In this document: positions 33,001-41,753 of the stretch, one piece after another | Layout of the letters: every line of letters starts with the position of its first letter | How positions within the stretch are numbered: the first letter of the stretch is position 1 | NCBI GenBank assembly: GCA_036426205.1 | Contig: CM071568.1 | Location: forward strand, 217,611,123-217,675,122 | Reading direction: 5' to 3' | Length of the DNA: 64,000 nt | DNA from: Ascaphus truei | Lineage: Eukaryota > Chordata > Amphibia > Anura > Ascaphidae | The notes under the pieces: generated by a model | What the model was told of the DNA's origin: nothing | The model's database searches: none | Seen by the model: only the letters and a program-made list of their open reading frames with translations | Program-made: the position numbers and the translations under genes

Positions 33001-33820
33001 TTATCTCAAAAAATTGAGCTATTTCTTGATCTATAACATCACAAATTTCAGGTATCTTAAGAATAGATTCGTTAAGTTTCCAGTTTGCACCTGGTCGATT
33101 GGCCCGGATATTGTTGCACCTTAGCTCTATTGGTGCATGGTCGGACCATGAAATATCATGGATCTCTGAATGAGTGACCATAGGAACCAGATGGCACGAG
33201 ATAAAGAGGTAATCAATTCTACTATATGAGGTATGCGGGTGGGAATAAAAAGTATAATCTCTGGTAGATGGGTGGAGTTCTCTCCATATATCCACTAACT
33301 GGGTATCTTTTAGGCCTTTGTGAAGGGCGAATTGCGTCTTTTTATTGTCAGAGACTCCTCCTCCTGATCTATCTAATGCCGAATGCATTGTAATATTACA
33401 ATCTCCTGCTACTATGATGCATCCTTTAGCTACTGAGTTTAGTATTTTGAAAAACTTTTCAAAGAAAATTGCATCTTGTATGCAGGGGGCGTATAGTGAA
33501 GCCAATGTGATAGGCTGTTCATGGATCGTTCCAATTACAATAATAAAGCGGCCTTCAGCGTCTTTTTTAATTGTCTGGGCGATAAATGGGACACTGTTAC
33601 TGAATAGGATGGCTACTCCTCTTTTTTTGGCTGAGGCTGAGGCGGTGAAATATTGGGAGAAGCTCTTATCTAAGAATTTAGGTGGATTTTTGTTACTGAA
33701 GTGTGTCTCTTGTAGGAGCAACACATCCGCCTGTTTTCTCTTATAGTCCGTAAAAGCTAATTTTCTTTTGATTGGACTATTAAAGCCTTTTACATTGTGA
33801 GATATTAGTGTTAGCGCCAT
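30017..33820 (-). CDS. LINE ORF2 polyprotein (APE endonuclease, reverse transcriptase, zinc knuckle)
   Basis: A 1,267-aa enzyme that nicks target DNA and reverse-transcribes the LINE RNA in the nucleus. The endonuclease domain (1-~235) has SHNVKGFNS (7-15), QETH with catalytic E38, GDCN (139-142), RIDYLFIS (201-208) and SDH (226-228). The RT domain (~460-780) has KAPGPDGFSG, HPDQVGFIKGRQAADN, DAEKAFD (D601, D607), GTRQGCPLSPLLFALCIEP and the active-site YADD (701-704). A C-terminal C-x3-C-x7-H-x4-C knuckle lies at 1131-1149. No stops or frameshifts. All catalytic residues seem present, so activity is plausible. Confidence 0.93.
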   Translation of the reverse strand: MALTLISHNVKGFNSPIKRKLAFTDYKRKQADVLLLQETHFSNKNPPKFLDKSFSQYFTASASAKKRGVAILFSNSVPFIAQTIKKDAEGRFIIVIGTIHEQPITLASLYAPCIQDAIFFEKFFKILNSVAKGCIIVAGDCNITMHSALDRSGGGVSDNKKTQFALHKGLKDTQLVDIWRELHPSTRDYTFYSHPHTSYSRIDYLFISCHLVPMVTHSEIHDISWSDHAPIELRCNNIRANRPGANWKLNESILKIPEICDVIDQEIAQFFEINTGSVESHMILWEAHKATLRGILINITAKRKRERDSKIKTLQTKLHSLLSNHKTNPDPQTTRDLKDTNIELNMLLTSRADNSLSWSKRKFYEKANRPDTMLARALKDRQSKFNIQAIRLKSGIQTANPKKIVEEFGSFYGSLYDGRKVAHNNNTSKALRDFLASSKLERLTEQDRKALGADFTLEEVSQAIKELKPSKAPGPDGFSGLYYKKFSILLAPRLLHMFNAILAGAPIPGDMLRASISLIYKPGKDPLNCKSYRPISLINTDIKIYAKLLANRLSLILPRLIHPDQVGFIKGRQAADNTRRFIDLLELANKNNAQTMLLSLDAEKAFDRIDWPYLQETLAAFGFGDRLSGAIMSLYSGPTARVIHQGFPSLPFQIQSGTRQGCPLSPLLFALCIEPLAARIRDNSDISGLNAYSQSHKAALYADDILLIISKPLTSLPNLFDLLDKFSKVSGFKINQSKSEALNINLPRHTEKLLKLNFKFNWQMKSIKYLGIHITKDAKSIYNANYPNLIWTLKQDLIRWSSKKISWIGRIHSVKMNLLPRILYLFQTLPVPLKLKDILSLQSAISNFIWGGKKTRVNKLNMKRPTLAGGLAVPCLLSYYKAAQLSQIIQWHSDPKLKRWVELESSACSPLELSNLIWLPKKARKTAALPLTSLTNSISVWEATNIKNSLTSGRSLMSPIWNNPCFAPGLIGTNSSIWKLKGYNRIKDMEGYNLKIKTFDHIRLEKDLPHSEFYKYLQIRAFYNKFAPYPPLTKFEKLCRAETDTKGLISTIYGEVVESARSKQQTPSFQNQWEIDLGEYLDDEDWDSIFLATAKSSICTTLKENAYKVLMRWYLTPLKLSKYIPGSSPLCPKQCGGTADLLHMLWSCPLITQIWEKIRNWIQKIFDLSIPPDPWLFLLNRPLKDLSKSHNKLIAHFAIATRCEIAALWKRPDIPIIPKIRNRIWFICQMEKLTSLVNDTGDNFLKVWTPWLAQTDIPGVERDTIWL

Positions 33821-34257
33821 GTGTTGTAGTAAAAGAGGGAACTAGTGTAACAACTCATATACTCACTTTTAGCTATATCATCGGTGAATCTGTCTGTTGT
33901 GTTTGTAGTTCTCATGCCATATAGACCTGTCTGCAGGGCTCCAAATGTCCTTAGGAGGGGAGGGAAGGGGAAGGAGAGGGGATAGGGAGACAGAACAGGG
34001 GAAGAGACAGGAGGGATATCACAGGGAAGGGAAAAAAAAGTAAAAAGTAAACAGAAAACAAGAGCATACCTCGGGAGCCCCCGAAGATAGCCCCTGCGCC
34101 CAGAGGATAGGTCTTTTGGCTCCACCAAATGGGTGGGCCAAACTCCTGTATTGGAGACAGACCTCTCTGGGTCTTGTGGTCGGTCCACAACAATTGGGGA
34201 CCGAAAAAAGGAACACATGCACGTCGCCGGGGATACTCCCTCCGGCACAATTTCCAT
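33811..34257 (-). CDS. 148-codon open frame overlapping the ORF2 start
   Basis: Starts at an ATG at 34,257 and ends in a TAA at 33,811-33,813. It overlaps the ORF2 ATG (33,818-33,820) in the string ATGGCGCTAA. The product is Pro/Leu/Ser-rich with a hydrophobic stretch (ALVFCLLFTFFSLPC) and matches nothing I know. The overlap could support termination-reinitiation for ORF2, or it may be a chance frame in pyrimidine-rich sequence. Not a confirmed gene. Confidence 0.25.
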   Translation of the reverse strand: MEIVPEGVSPATCMCSFFRSPIVVDRPQDPERSVSNTGVWPTHLVEPKDLSSGRRGYLRGLPRYALVFCLLFTFFSLPCDIPPVSSPVLSPYPLSFPFPPLLRTFGALQTGLYGMRTTNTTDRFTDDIAKSEYMSCYTSSLFYYNTWR

Positions 34258-36155
34258 ATATTTATTATCTTGTTAATTGCGACAGATAAAACTGGGTGTT
34301 ATAAATGTCAAATAGAAATAGAAACCTTAAAATAAACAGGAACCATAGAACAGAGAATCGTTACAGCTGTAACTTTAGCTGTATGTAATAACAACTTTTG
34401 TGATGAATAATAGACTGACCTAAATAACTTCTAAGAACTGCCTGACAAGTGGGACAGGGAAGACATATGATATGATATGACAAACAAGACATATGATCTA
34501 CAAGACAAATAAGCTATATGAGACAGATATATAGGGCATATAATATAGGTATGGTGCTAACGTTTCTGTGATTTAAATAAACGTGTCTAAATCCCTTACT
34601 ATGTACAGAGAATTAAATATATTAGCTGTGAAATTGATCATCTAAAGTTTATATGAGACATAACAAAATTACTTATCTCTTGAGTAATGTTTGGGGTGTA
34701 ATAACTATATAGATATTACGCCAAAAACTGAAAGCCTCTAAATCCTAATAATATATCAGCTTAACCAACTGTCTTTTAACTAAACCTTCCCTAACGTAGG
34801 TATATTGATGGTAGGGATAGAACTGCTACTCATACTGGTAAAGGAAAATAGGAGATAATAGTATACAGTATATATAGCCCCCATATACATATACATATAT
34901 GCCGTCTTCATCATGTAGTACAAAGTGCGGCGCATATTAGTACAACGCATAGTATATGTAGTCCCTATGGTACATAATATATAGTATATATTGTGTATGA
35001 TACATAGAACATAGTGCATAGTTTACAGTATATGACATTATATATAAAGCGCTTAATACGCGATGTAATATATATTTCAGTATATCCCATGTATATATCA
35101 ACCATATATCAACCATATATATATATCAATGTAACATACGCATGCAGCATGCAACAGTGCAACATATATGTAATAATATAATATCACACATACCACATAC
35201 ACACATCACACAACACACCTACATATATATACAACATAACATGCAATATGTTTATACTATTATTATTATTATTATCCTTACATTATTATATATGTATAAT
35301 GCAACAACGCAATAGTGCAACAATGCAATATATACATATAATGCAATACAAATATGCAACGCATGCATCATGCAACACATACATGCAATACATACATGCA
35401 ATACATGCAACACTTACACATATACACACAACATAACATGTAATATGTTTATATTATTATTATTATTATTATTATCATTATTACATCACTGCATATGTAC
35501 AATGCAATACCGCAATACACATATGCAATAAAACTAAACATATGACCTTACATGTATACAGATGCCTACAGAAGCTTTTAGGAACATATATACAACAGTA
35601 CCTACATATATAGTATACAACACCTTGGCCATAGTGTACAATGTATGTATGTTTTTATTAACTGTGTGCTGGTTTATGAGACTTTATTTATTTATTTTAC
35701 CCAAGGTGTAAGGTGAATGGGAACGAGTCAAGTATGGGACTAAAGGGATAATATGGGACACTGGATGGAACTAATTAAATGTTGTTCATTAAGTCTATTG
35801 TAAGTCTCCGGAGGTGCTGCATCTCAGAGTGTGCAGCCTCCTGTGATGTGTCCCGTCTGTGCCAGAAATACCCGCACTTCAGGAAGTAAACCAGATCTCG
35901 CGAGAGGGAGGTGCCCGGCGATGACGTCAGATCACTCGCGCGGGAAAAAGCCATTCTGTTTCCCGCTCGGCTTGGAGAAGGATCGTGAGAAGATGGCTGC
36001 CGTTCTGAAGTTGTCGACAGAGCTGCTCCGCGTTCCCGTCCCTCTCCCTTGGTCTTGGTAGGTCGTCCTCGTGTCAGATGGAGTGTGAGATGTGTGTTTG
36101 AGTCTTAGAAGGTTTAAGGGAGGTTTCATATGGAACACAGCTGCCTGGGACGGAC
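33821..36155 (-). other. 2.3-kb inter-ORF region of the L1
   Basis: Much longer than in mammalian L1. From the ORF1 stop it holds a GC-rich promoter-like block (35,815-36,110), an AT-rich section with ATATAC/ATGCAAT words, and a ~200-bp internal tandem duplication. The duplication is marked by ACAACATAACATG, then ATATGTTTATA and an (ATT)n run, at ~35,231 and ~35,429. Last comes a 148-codon open frame ending inside the ORF2 start (33,811-34,257). Part of this could be a later nested insertion, but I see no duplication that proves it. Confidence 0.6.
35883..36002. promoter_or_regulatory. housekeeping-promoter-like motif cluster inside the L1
   Basis: In ~120 bp, read on plus: an ETS-like AGGAAGT (35,881), the palindrome TCTCGCGAGA (35,897-35,906), a CRE TGACGTCA (35,922-35,929), and GAAGATGGCTGCC (YY1-like, ~35,989-36,001). 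The ATG in the last motif opens a 22-codon frame (MAAVLKLSTELLRVPVPLPW) that runs into CTTG|GTAGGT, a donor-like site at ~36,058. The combination resembles a vertebrate housekeeping promoter plus first exon, antisense to the LINE. Motifs are seen; function is inferred. Confidence 0.45.
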
Positions 36156-37142
36156 TCAGTCAGTGTCTGGAGTCGCAGGTGCCTCTGCGCCATTCTTGGA
36201 ACGGGTTGAGCCAGCTTTGTTCCTGGTGGGAGCGGGGCCATTCGGGTTAGTTGGCGGGGGGTGAAACGGGTTTTGGTGAGATCTTGGAACGCCGATTTTT
36301 GCTAGGAAGCTCTCCTCGTCTTCTGGACTCCTCAGAGTATGTGCCACGCCATTTTTAATAGAAAGTAAAGCGCAGGGGAATAACCACCTGTATTTAATGT
36401 TATTGTCTCTGAGTATTTTTGTGACGTGAGCCAGAGCCTTTCTTTTAGTAAGGGTAGCAGGGGCAAGGTCCTGGTAGACCTGGAGTTTGACTCCTTCGAA
36501 CTCCAGAGACCTTGCTTCTCTGGCAATCCTGCACACCTCTTCTTTGGTGCGATAGTGATGAAAACGGGCCACAATATCTCTGGGGGGATCGCTTTGTTGA
36601 GGCTTCCTTCGTAAAGCCCTGTGGCACCTGTCTAAACGTATTTCATGTTCTGGTTTGTCAGGGAAGAGATTTTCTAGCCAGTTATTCGTGAAGTCTTCTG
36701 GGTCCAGGACGCTTTCAGGGACCCCCCGCAGTCTAATATTACACCGTCTGTCACGGTTTTCTGCATCTTCTGCTTTATCTTCAAGCAGTTTAATCCGATC
36801 ATTTAGTATGGAAACTTGATCTTGTGTTTGCGATATGGCCGCTGATGTTTCTTCCGTGGTTGTTTCTAGGGTGGCCGTTCGCTCACCCAATGCGTCTACA
36901 TCCTTCCTGATGGCCCAGAGTTCTGTTTTAAAGAATGTTTGCATTTTGGAGCAAAACTCTTTTAAATCTTTGCGTCGGACCATCTCTTCGTCTCTGTCCT
37001 CCTCAGCAGTTGGATCGATTTCGGGATCCATGTTATTAGCCCGCGTGGGAGATTCCGGCTTGTCCGGTGGGGTCACCCCCTTTCTCTTGAAATATGTGGA
37101 GACCGGCTGGCTCCTGGTCCGCGCTGCTTTGCTGGATGCCAT
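36156..37142 (-). CDS. LINE ORF1 protein (coiled-coil, RRM-like RNA-binding)
   Basis: A 328-aa RNA-binding chaperone that coats the LINE transcript as a trimer, by analogy with L1 ORF1p. Residues 1-50 are a basic, Ser/Pro-rich leader. About 55-130 is heptad-rich with many Glu, Lys and Arg, predicted coiled coil. NRDRRCNIRLRGVPE (129-143) opens the RRM-like domain of the Transposase_22 family. About 205-285 (REARSLEFEGVKLQVYQDLA and beyond) matches the C-terminal domain. The tail is Pro/Asn-rich. The ATG at 37,142 lies 142 bp from the element's 5' end. The frame is fully open and length is usual for the family. Confidence 0.9.
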   Translation of the reverse strand: MASSKAARTRSQPVSTYFKRKGVTPPDKPESPTRANNMDPEIDPTAEEDRDEEMVRRKDLKEFCSKMQTFFKTELWAIRKDVDALGERTATLETTTEETSAAISQTQDQVSILNDRIKLLEDKAEDAENRDRRCNIRLRGVPESVLDPEDFTNNWLENLFPDKPEHEIRLDRCHRALRRKPQQSDPPRDIVARFHHYRTKEEVCRIAREARSLEFEGVKLQVYQDLAPATLTKRKALAHVTKILRDNNIKYRWLFPCALLSIKNGVAHTLRSPEDEESFLAKIGVPRSHQNPFHPPPTNPNGPAPTRNKAGSTRSKNGAEAPATPDTD

Positions 37143-37284
37143 CTGTGGGTGTTAATGTTTATTATGCTGTGTGCTGAGCCTTGATATATTCGTTTCTGCC
37201 GCTTTTATTTAAATTATAAGTGCCGGTGGGAGCGGAGCTCAAGAGTTAGTACTCCATTCTCCTCCACGTCGCGCATGCGCCTCC
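37143..37284 (-). promoter_or_regulatory. L1 5'UTR with NRF1-like palindrome
   Basis: The first 142 bp of the element. GCGCATGCGC (37,271-37,280) sits 5-14 bp from the 5' end and differs by one base from the NRF1 consensus in its best 12-bp register. A TATAATTTAAATAAAA stretch lies downstream at ~37,202-37,217. A downstream-initiating promoter would fit, but that is inference. Confidence 0.5.
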
Positions 37285-37295
37285 AACTCCTTTCT
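37285..37295. repeat. L1 target-site duplication (5' side)
   Basis: AACTCCTTTCT, identical to 29,573-29,583; it marks the 5' end of the element. Confidence 0.92.
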
Positions 37296-38644
37296 AATAA
37301 GAAATGTGAAATACTTAGCTTACTAGCCATAAACCACAAAAGGGAATTACAGAGGATCCTTTTGCTAACCCTGCCCCTGAATTTAGCTACGGTGACCATA
37401 TCCTTCCTAGGCTGAGGTACTGTAAGGATGCAGAGCTGCTAGAGCAGGAAGATGGAGTTAGTTGGCCAAAGTTAAAAGGGAGAGCAATAAGGCAGAACAA
37501 AGCCAACCCATTTAGTCTTTCCCGCTGTGCCTTTTTATGCAAATGGAAAACTTTTTTTTACTTTTGAGCCATGCAACTGCAGCAAGAAGAAACCTGTCAA
37601 TAAAATGACACTTGATGTGTGTCAAATGTAAAAATCCTATAACGCTGTTGAATGGCATATCTCAGGAGCTTAATGCATAAAACCCATGCTGTTATTTGGA
37701 GATGTCAGAGGTTGTGATATATTTTAAGAGACATCAAGAGTTCGTTATCAATGGAATTATAGTGTACAGTACAGAGCTTTTGAAACTCAGGTTTCTTCGT
37801 CAAGTGTACTGTTTTGTTAATTGATAACATAAAGGTAATTATACTGTACTGTATATATTGGAGGCCCTCTTAGAGATTTACATGCATATTACATATGTTA
37901 CACAGTGTTTCAGCTATAATAATAATCTGATCAAAATCAAAGCACACATACTGTATATCTGATATAACAGGACAATTGACACTGATCACACAGTGAAGAC
38001 TGTAGGCTGCATGATTGAGCATCAATTGTGCATTGTTCACAACATGCAAAAGATTAACTTGGCCGGCATGATTAATCATTATGCGAGCATTGATTTTTTT
38101 TGAAGCAGATTGGAATGTAATGTTTGTACTTTTTAATATGTGTTAATAAATAGGAATGGTCATAATATGATTTCTGTCCAGAAGGATTGATGCTTGCACA
38201 GTGAATTATGATGCTGACCATGCTCAATAATGTGTATCTGCTCAATATAAATAATGCTTGTAGGTATACTGTTTTATCTGATATAAATATACTGTATGTT
38301 CTGCTACAATCTACCGTAATGGACAAAACCTCTGTTATGATGTTATGTTAGCCTCATAGATTTAGCTTTGGCTGCTTAGAGCATTTCTTTACAGATGTAG
38401 CACGATTCGACTGAACCCTGCACGTCACTTGGAGCAGGTAAACCGCGGCCCAAGTGCAACCTGATCACAGCCAAGTGCAGTGCAGGAGAAATTTCCCATA
38501 AAGATTAACACAGCAGGATTACTCCCTGCTCTGAATGGGACTCCCACTGCTTCAATCCTAATGGACCGCCACCAGTCTGGAAGAGCTGAGCAGAGAGAAG
38601 TGGTCCCTCTCTCTGTCTCCCTGCACAGCTCTTACAGGTGATCA
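37296..38644. other. AT-rich intergenic sequence
   Basis: No coding frame or named element. Many TACTGTA/TACAGTA words (e.g. 37,768 and 37,850). Confidence 0.5.
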
Positions 38645-39320
38645 TGCTGTTTTTATTTTTATTACATTGGATTGAAGCAGGGGGTGTCCGGAGCTGAACC
38701 GCATTACTTTCGGGTCCGGGGGACCCCTTGATTCCTGAAGTAGCGGCCTCTGTATCAGGTGCCGGTATCTCATGCAAGTTTAAATGTCTCATGTCATGGC
38801 CCAAGTTACACTGGCGACACACTTTATTCGAGCTCGGCTAGTCCCACGAATTCGGGTATACCCGGGTGTATTGAGGTTTGTGACTGTTTTCTGCCCGAGT
38901 GCATTGAGTTATTTTCCAGGCAGGGATTGAAGCATTTTATTCCCGCTGGCTGCAATACTGCACAGTATATATATATATACTGCATTACAATTCATGAATT
39001 TATGCCATCTGGTAGACACGCGAAGCATTGCAGCCTATTAAATCCTAATCATTATCATTTAACAGATCAGCCGCCCATCAGCCAGGCATGAACCCAGGCT
39101 GGGAAGGCAAATGCAACGGGGCTTGTCAGAGGTGAGGAGCGGCGCATTCCAGGTATCTGCCAGGTACATACTGGGTATTTGCTCGAATAAAGTGTGTCGC
39201 AGCAGTACCAGGATATTTAAACTTGCAGGAGATACTGGCAACCCATACTGGGGCCTGTACTATGGGCCGCTCCGGAGACCCCCTGCTTAAATTCTATGTA
39301 ATAAAAATAAAAGCAAAGCT
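38645..39320. mobile_element. long palindromic (foldback) element
   Basis: Outer arms match as inverted copies: TTTTTATTTTTATTACAT then GAAGCAGGGGGTGTCCGGAG on the left, and GACCCCCTGC then ATGTAATAAAAATAAAAGC-type sequence on the right. Inner arms carry CGACACACTTTATTCGAGC (~38,815) and its complement (~39,180). Related arms recur at 25.4, 47.9 and 48.1-48.3 kb. No transposase frame, so non-autonomous; class unknown. Confidence 0.65.
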
Positions 39321-40620
39321 TTCATTGCCTTAGTGGCTAATCGCTAAGGTAATGAGGGGGTTAAACAGCAGTACCCGGTTTGTTGATAGTAGAGTAGAGG
39401 GGATGGGTGAAGATTGCAGTTGCCCCAGGGTGGGTGGTTAGGCCTTCCCGGTATGGCTAATAGCAATTTTGCCCATTCAAATATACAGGACAGTACAATA
39501 AAATACAAATGATATTAATAAATATTTTACTTACCCCTGCCAGGATGAAGCCCATCCTCCTCCTCTTCGTCTTCACCAACACTGCAGAAAGGGCCAATGG
39601 TTTAATATCCAACCATTAAAACACCAATAACTCCTTAATTACCTAAGTGGTTACTACCGCTAAATTAATGAATGGTTACTGGTGTTCTAATGGGGTGGGT
39701 GAAGGGTTTATTGTAGTTGACCCTGGGTGGGTGGTTAGGCGTTACGGGAGGGGTTACCTCCTTAATTACCTTAGTGTTTATTACCGCTAAGGTATTTAAG
39801 GGGTTAACCCCATCCCGTTACCCACCTGGGAGATAAACACTTAACTCGGGGCAACTACCCCATTCACCCAACCTCTGTGTGTGGCGGGTGCAGTTGTTGG
39901 GGGTAGAGCGGGTGAAGCGCTATGTACATTAATGGCGCTATATAAATAAAGACATACATACATTGTATTGTAATTTGTATTGTATTTAATTGTAATGTGC
40001 AGTACTGTACAGTATATTTGAATGGGCAAAAGCCATATTTGGCTAATAAGGCTATTGCCCAATCATGTGTGTGGTGTGGGGTAGAGGGGGTAAGCGAAAG
40101 GGATAGTTGCCCCAGGGTGAGTAATTAGACCTCCGGGGAGGGTTGCGGGTCAACTCCTTAATTACCTTAGCAGTTCCTACCGCTAGTAACCGCTAAGGTA
40201 ATCAAGGGGTTGCTGGTGTTTTAATGGTTGGGTATCAGTACTTTCTGCAATGTTGATGAGGACAAAGAGGAGGAGAAGAACGGCCTTCATCATGGCAGCT
40301 GTAAGTAAAACATTAATGTAATTTGTATTTTATTATACTGTACTGTATATTTAAATGGGCAAAAGCGCTATTAGCCATATTTGGCTAACAGGACTATTGC
40401 CCTTCCTGTGTGTGGCGTTGGGGGTTGAGGGGGTGGGTAAAGGGTGTAGTTTCTTCTGGGTGGGTGGTTAGGCCTCCTGGGTGGGTAGCGGGGTTTAACA
40501 CCTTAATTACCTTAGCAGTAGCTAAGTTAAATAAGTGATTAACCCTCCGACAACCCACCCGGGGGGCCTAACCACCAACCTTGGAGCAACAACAACCTTG
40601 CTGTTGTTGCCAGTAAGATT
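39321..40620. repeat. cluster of TTACCTTAGCGG hairpin repeats in a larger inverted repeat
   Basis: Hairpins built from CCTTAATTACCTTAGCGGT and its complement occur near 39,325-39,365, 39,635-39,690, 39,757-39,808, 40,150-40,212 and 40,498-40,545. A larger inverted repeat pairs ~39,440-39,660 with ~40,190-40,400. Shared words are TGCCCATTCAAATATAC, CATCCTCCTCCTC and AACCATTAAAACACC. No coding frame. Confidence 0.7.
39908..39975 (+). mobile_element. L2-type LINE 3' end fragment
   Basis: GTGAAGCGCTATGTACATTA, then ATGGCGCTATATAAATAAAG and an ACATACATAC tail, the same 3' end as at 63,190-63,380. Severely 5'-truncated. Confidence 0.75.
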
Positions 40621-41351
40621 TTGCAAGCAAGATGTAGCGTGGCTGCTCTCACTCCCTTGTATCTCCTAGCTGCTGCCTGCTTTCCAATTTCCCAAGCAAC
40701 TCCAAACCTATTCCCATTCCCCTGAAGATTCCCCTTTATCTCAATAAAGGAATACATTTGCAAATACTTAAAAACAAAACTGTGATGATGGGATCATTAC
40801 AACTATAAGTTGTCTTTATCTCAACTAAAAACTAAGAGTGAATGGGCCTTTTACATTTACATGAGACCCAACGTGGTAATCCCTAAAAGAAATGATTTCC
40901 CTAGAAGGAACATTGCACTTAGAAACTCTGTTTTTAAAAAATCCTTATCACAAACCTAAACACACCAATCTAAGATTTTTTGATATCTGTGTTCAATGTT
41001 TCCACACACAGCAAAATGTGCTTTGACACATAGCATGACATTACATACAGTAGTTAGAAAGTAGATGAGGTTGAAAAAGGACATCTCCATCGAGTTCAAC
41101 CATATTTCACAGCCTTGATGCTCCAGTTTCTTACGTAGCGCAGACTTTTCAACTAGAATAATAATGCCACATTAGACCTGGAAGATGTTTTTTTTTACAT
41201 CGATTGAAGGGGGAAAAAGTGATTCACAAATGTGCACATTTGATCTTGATATAATCTATGTGCTATGTAACTCCTCCCAAACTCCTCCTTCTGACAATCC
41301 CCAGATCACAAGCTGACGCACATGGGGCATAAATAGCAACAAGGTCCTTAA
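40621..41351. other. unassigned sequence with an AGATGAGGTTGAAAAA repeat fragment
   Basis: The fragment at ~41,037-41,110 (GTAGATGAGGTTGAAAAAGG, CATCGAGTTCAACC) belongs to the family at 14,095. Otherwise nothing recognised. Confidence 0.5.
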
Positions 41352-41753
41352 GGCCTCGTTCAGGGTGCCAGAGGCAGGAGTTGGAAGGCGGGCGTTCGCG
41401 AGGGCGGGCGGCAGTCTGCTGGGCGATGTGTGCACATCCTCCCCAGCAGACTTTTTCAGGAGTTGAGGAGGCGGGGAGGGGGCGGGGCTACAGACCTGAG
41501 GTTAGGGATCGAAGTTGCAGTCTTTAAATCATTCTCAAGAATGATTTAATTGGCTGCCGAGGTCCCAGTGACGCTGCTGCAGCTTCAAAAAACGACTTTG
41601 GTTTATTGAAACTGTAGCCATCGTCGACTCCGTACTTCAGAGACATGGCAGCTGCTACCCTGACAACCAATATTCAAGTTGAATACATTGTGTCCCACGG
41701 CAGCTCGCACGTAAGCATGCCCTCCCTCCGAAGCCAGCACCCTGAACAAGGCC
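41352..41753. mobile_element. PIF/Harbinger-like MITE (402 bp)
   Basis: Ends GGCCTCGTTCAGGGTGCC and the complement of CAGCACCCTGAACAAGGCC, flanked by TAA and TGA. GC-rich left half including GGGCGGGCGGCAG. Confidence 0.78.

Larger units (their letters stand above)
29584..37284 (-). mobile_element. full-length L1/Tx1-like LINE with two open ORFs
   Basis: A complete 7.7-kb non-LTR retrotransposon. AACTCCTTTCT flanks it perfectly at 29,573-29,583 and 37,285-37,295. The 3' end is a poly(A) tail (T run at ~29,583-29,600 on plus). The implied nick is TTTCT|AATAAG, close to the TTTT|AA preference of L1 endonucleases. ORF1 and ORF2 are both uninterrupted. Order on minus: 142-bp 5'UTR, ORF1, 2.3-kb inter-ORF region, ORF2, ~430-bp 3'UTR. 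An intact duplication, tail and ORFs suggest a young, possibly active copy. Confidence 0.92.

Noticed and set aside
33345..33746. 133-codon plus frame antisense to LINE ORF2
   Set aside because: Shadow of the long ORF2 frame.
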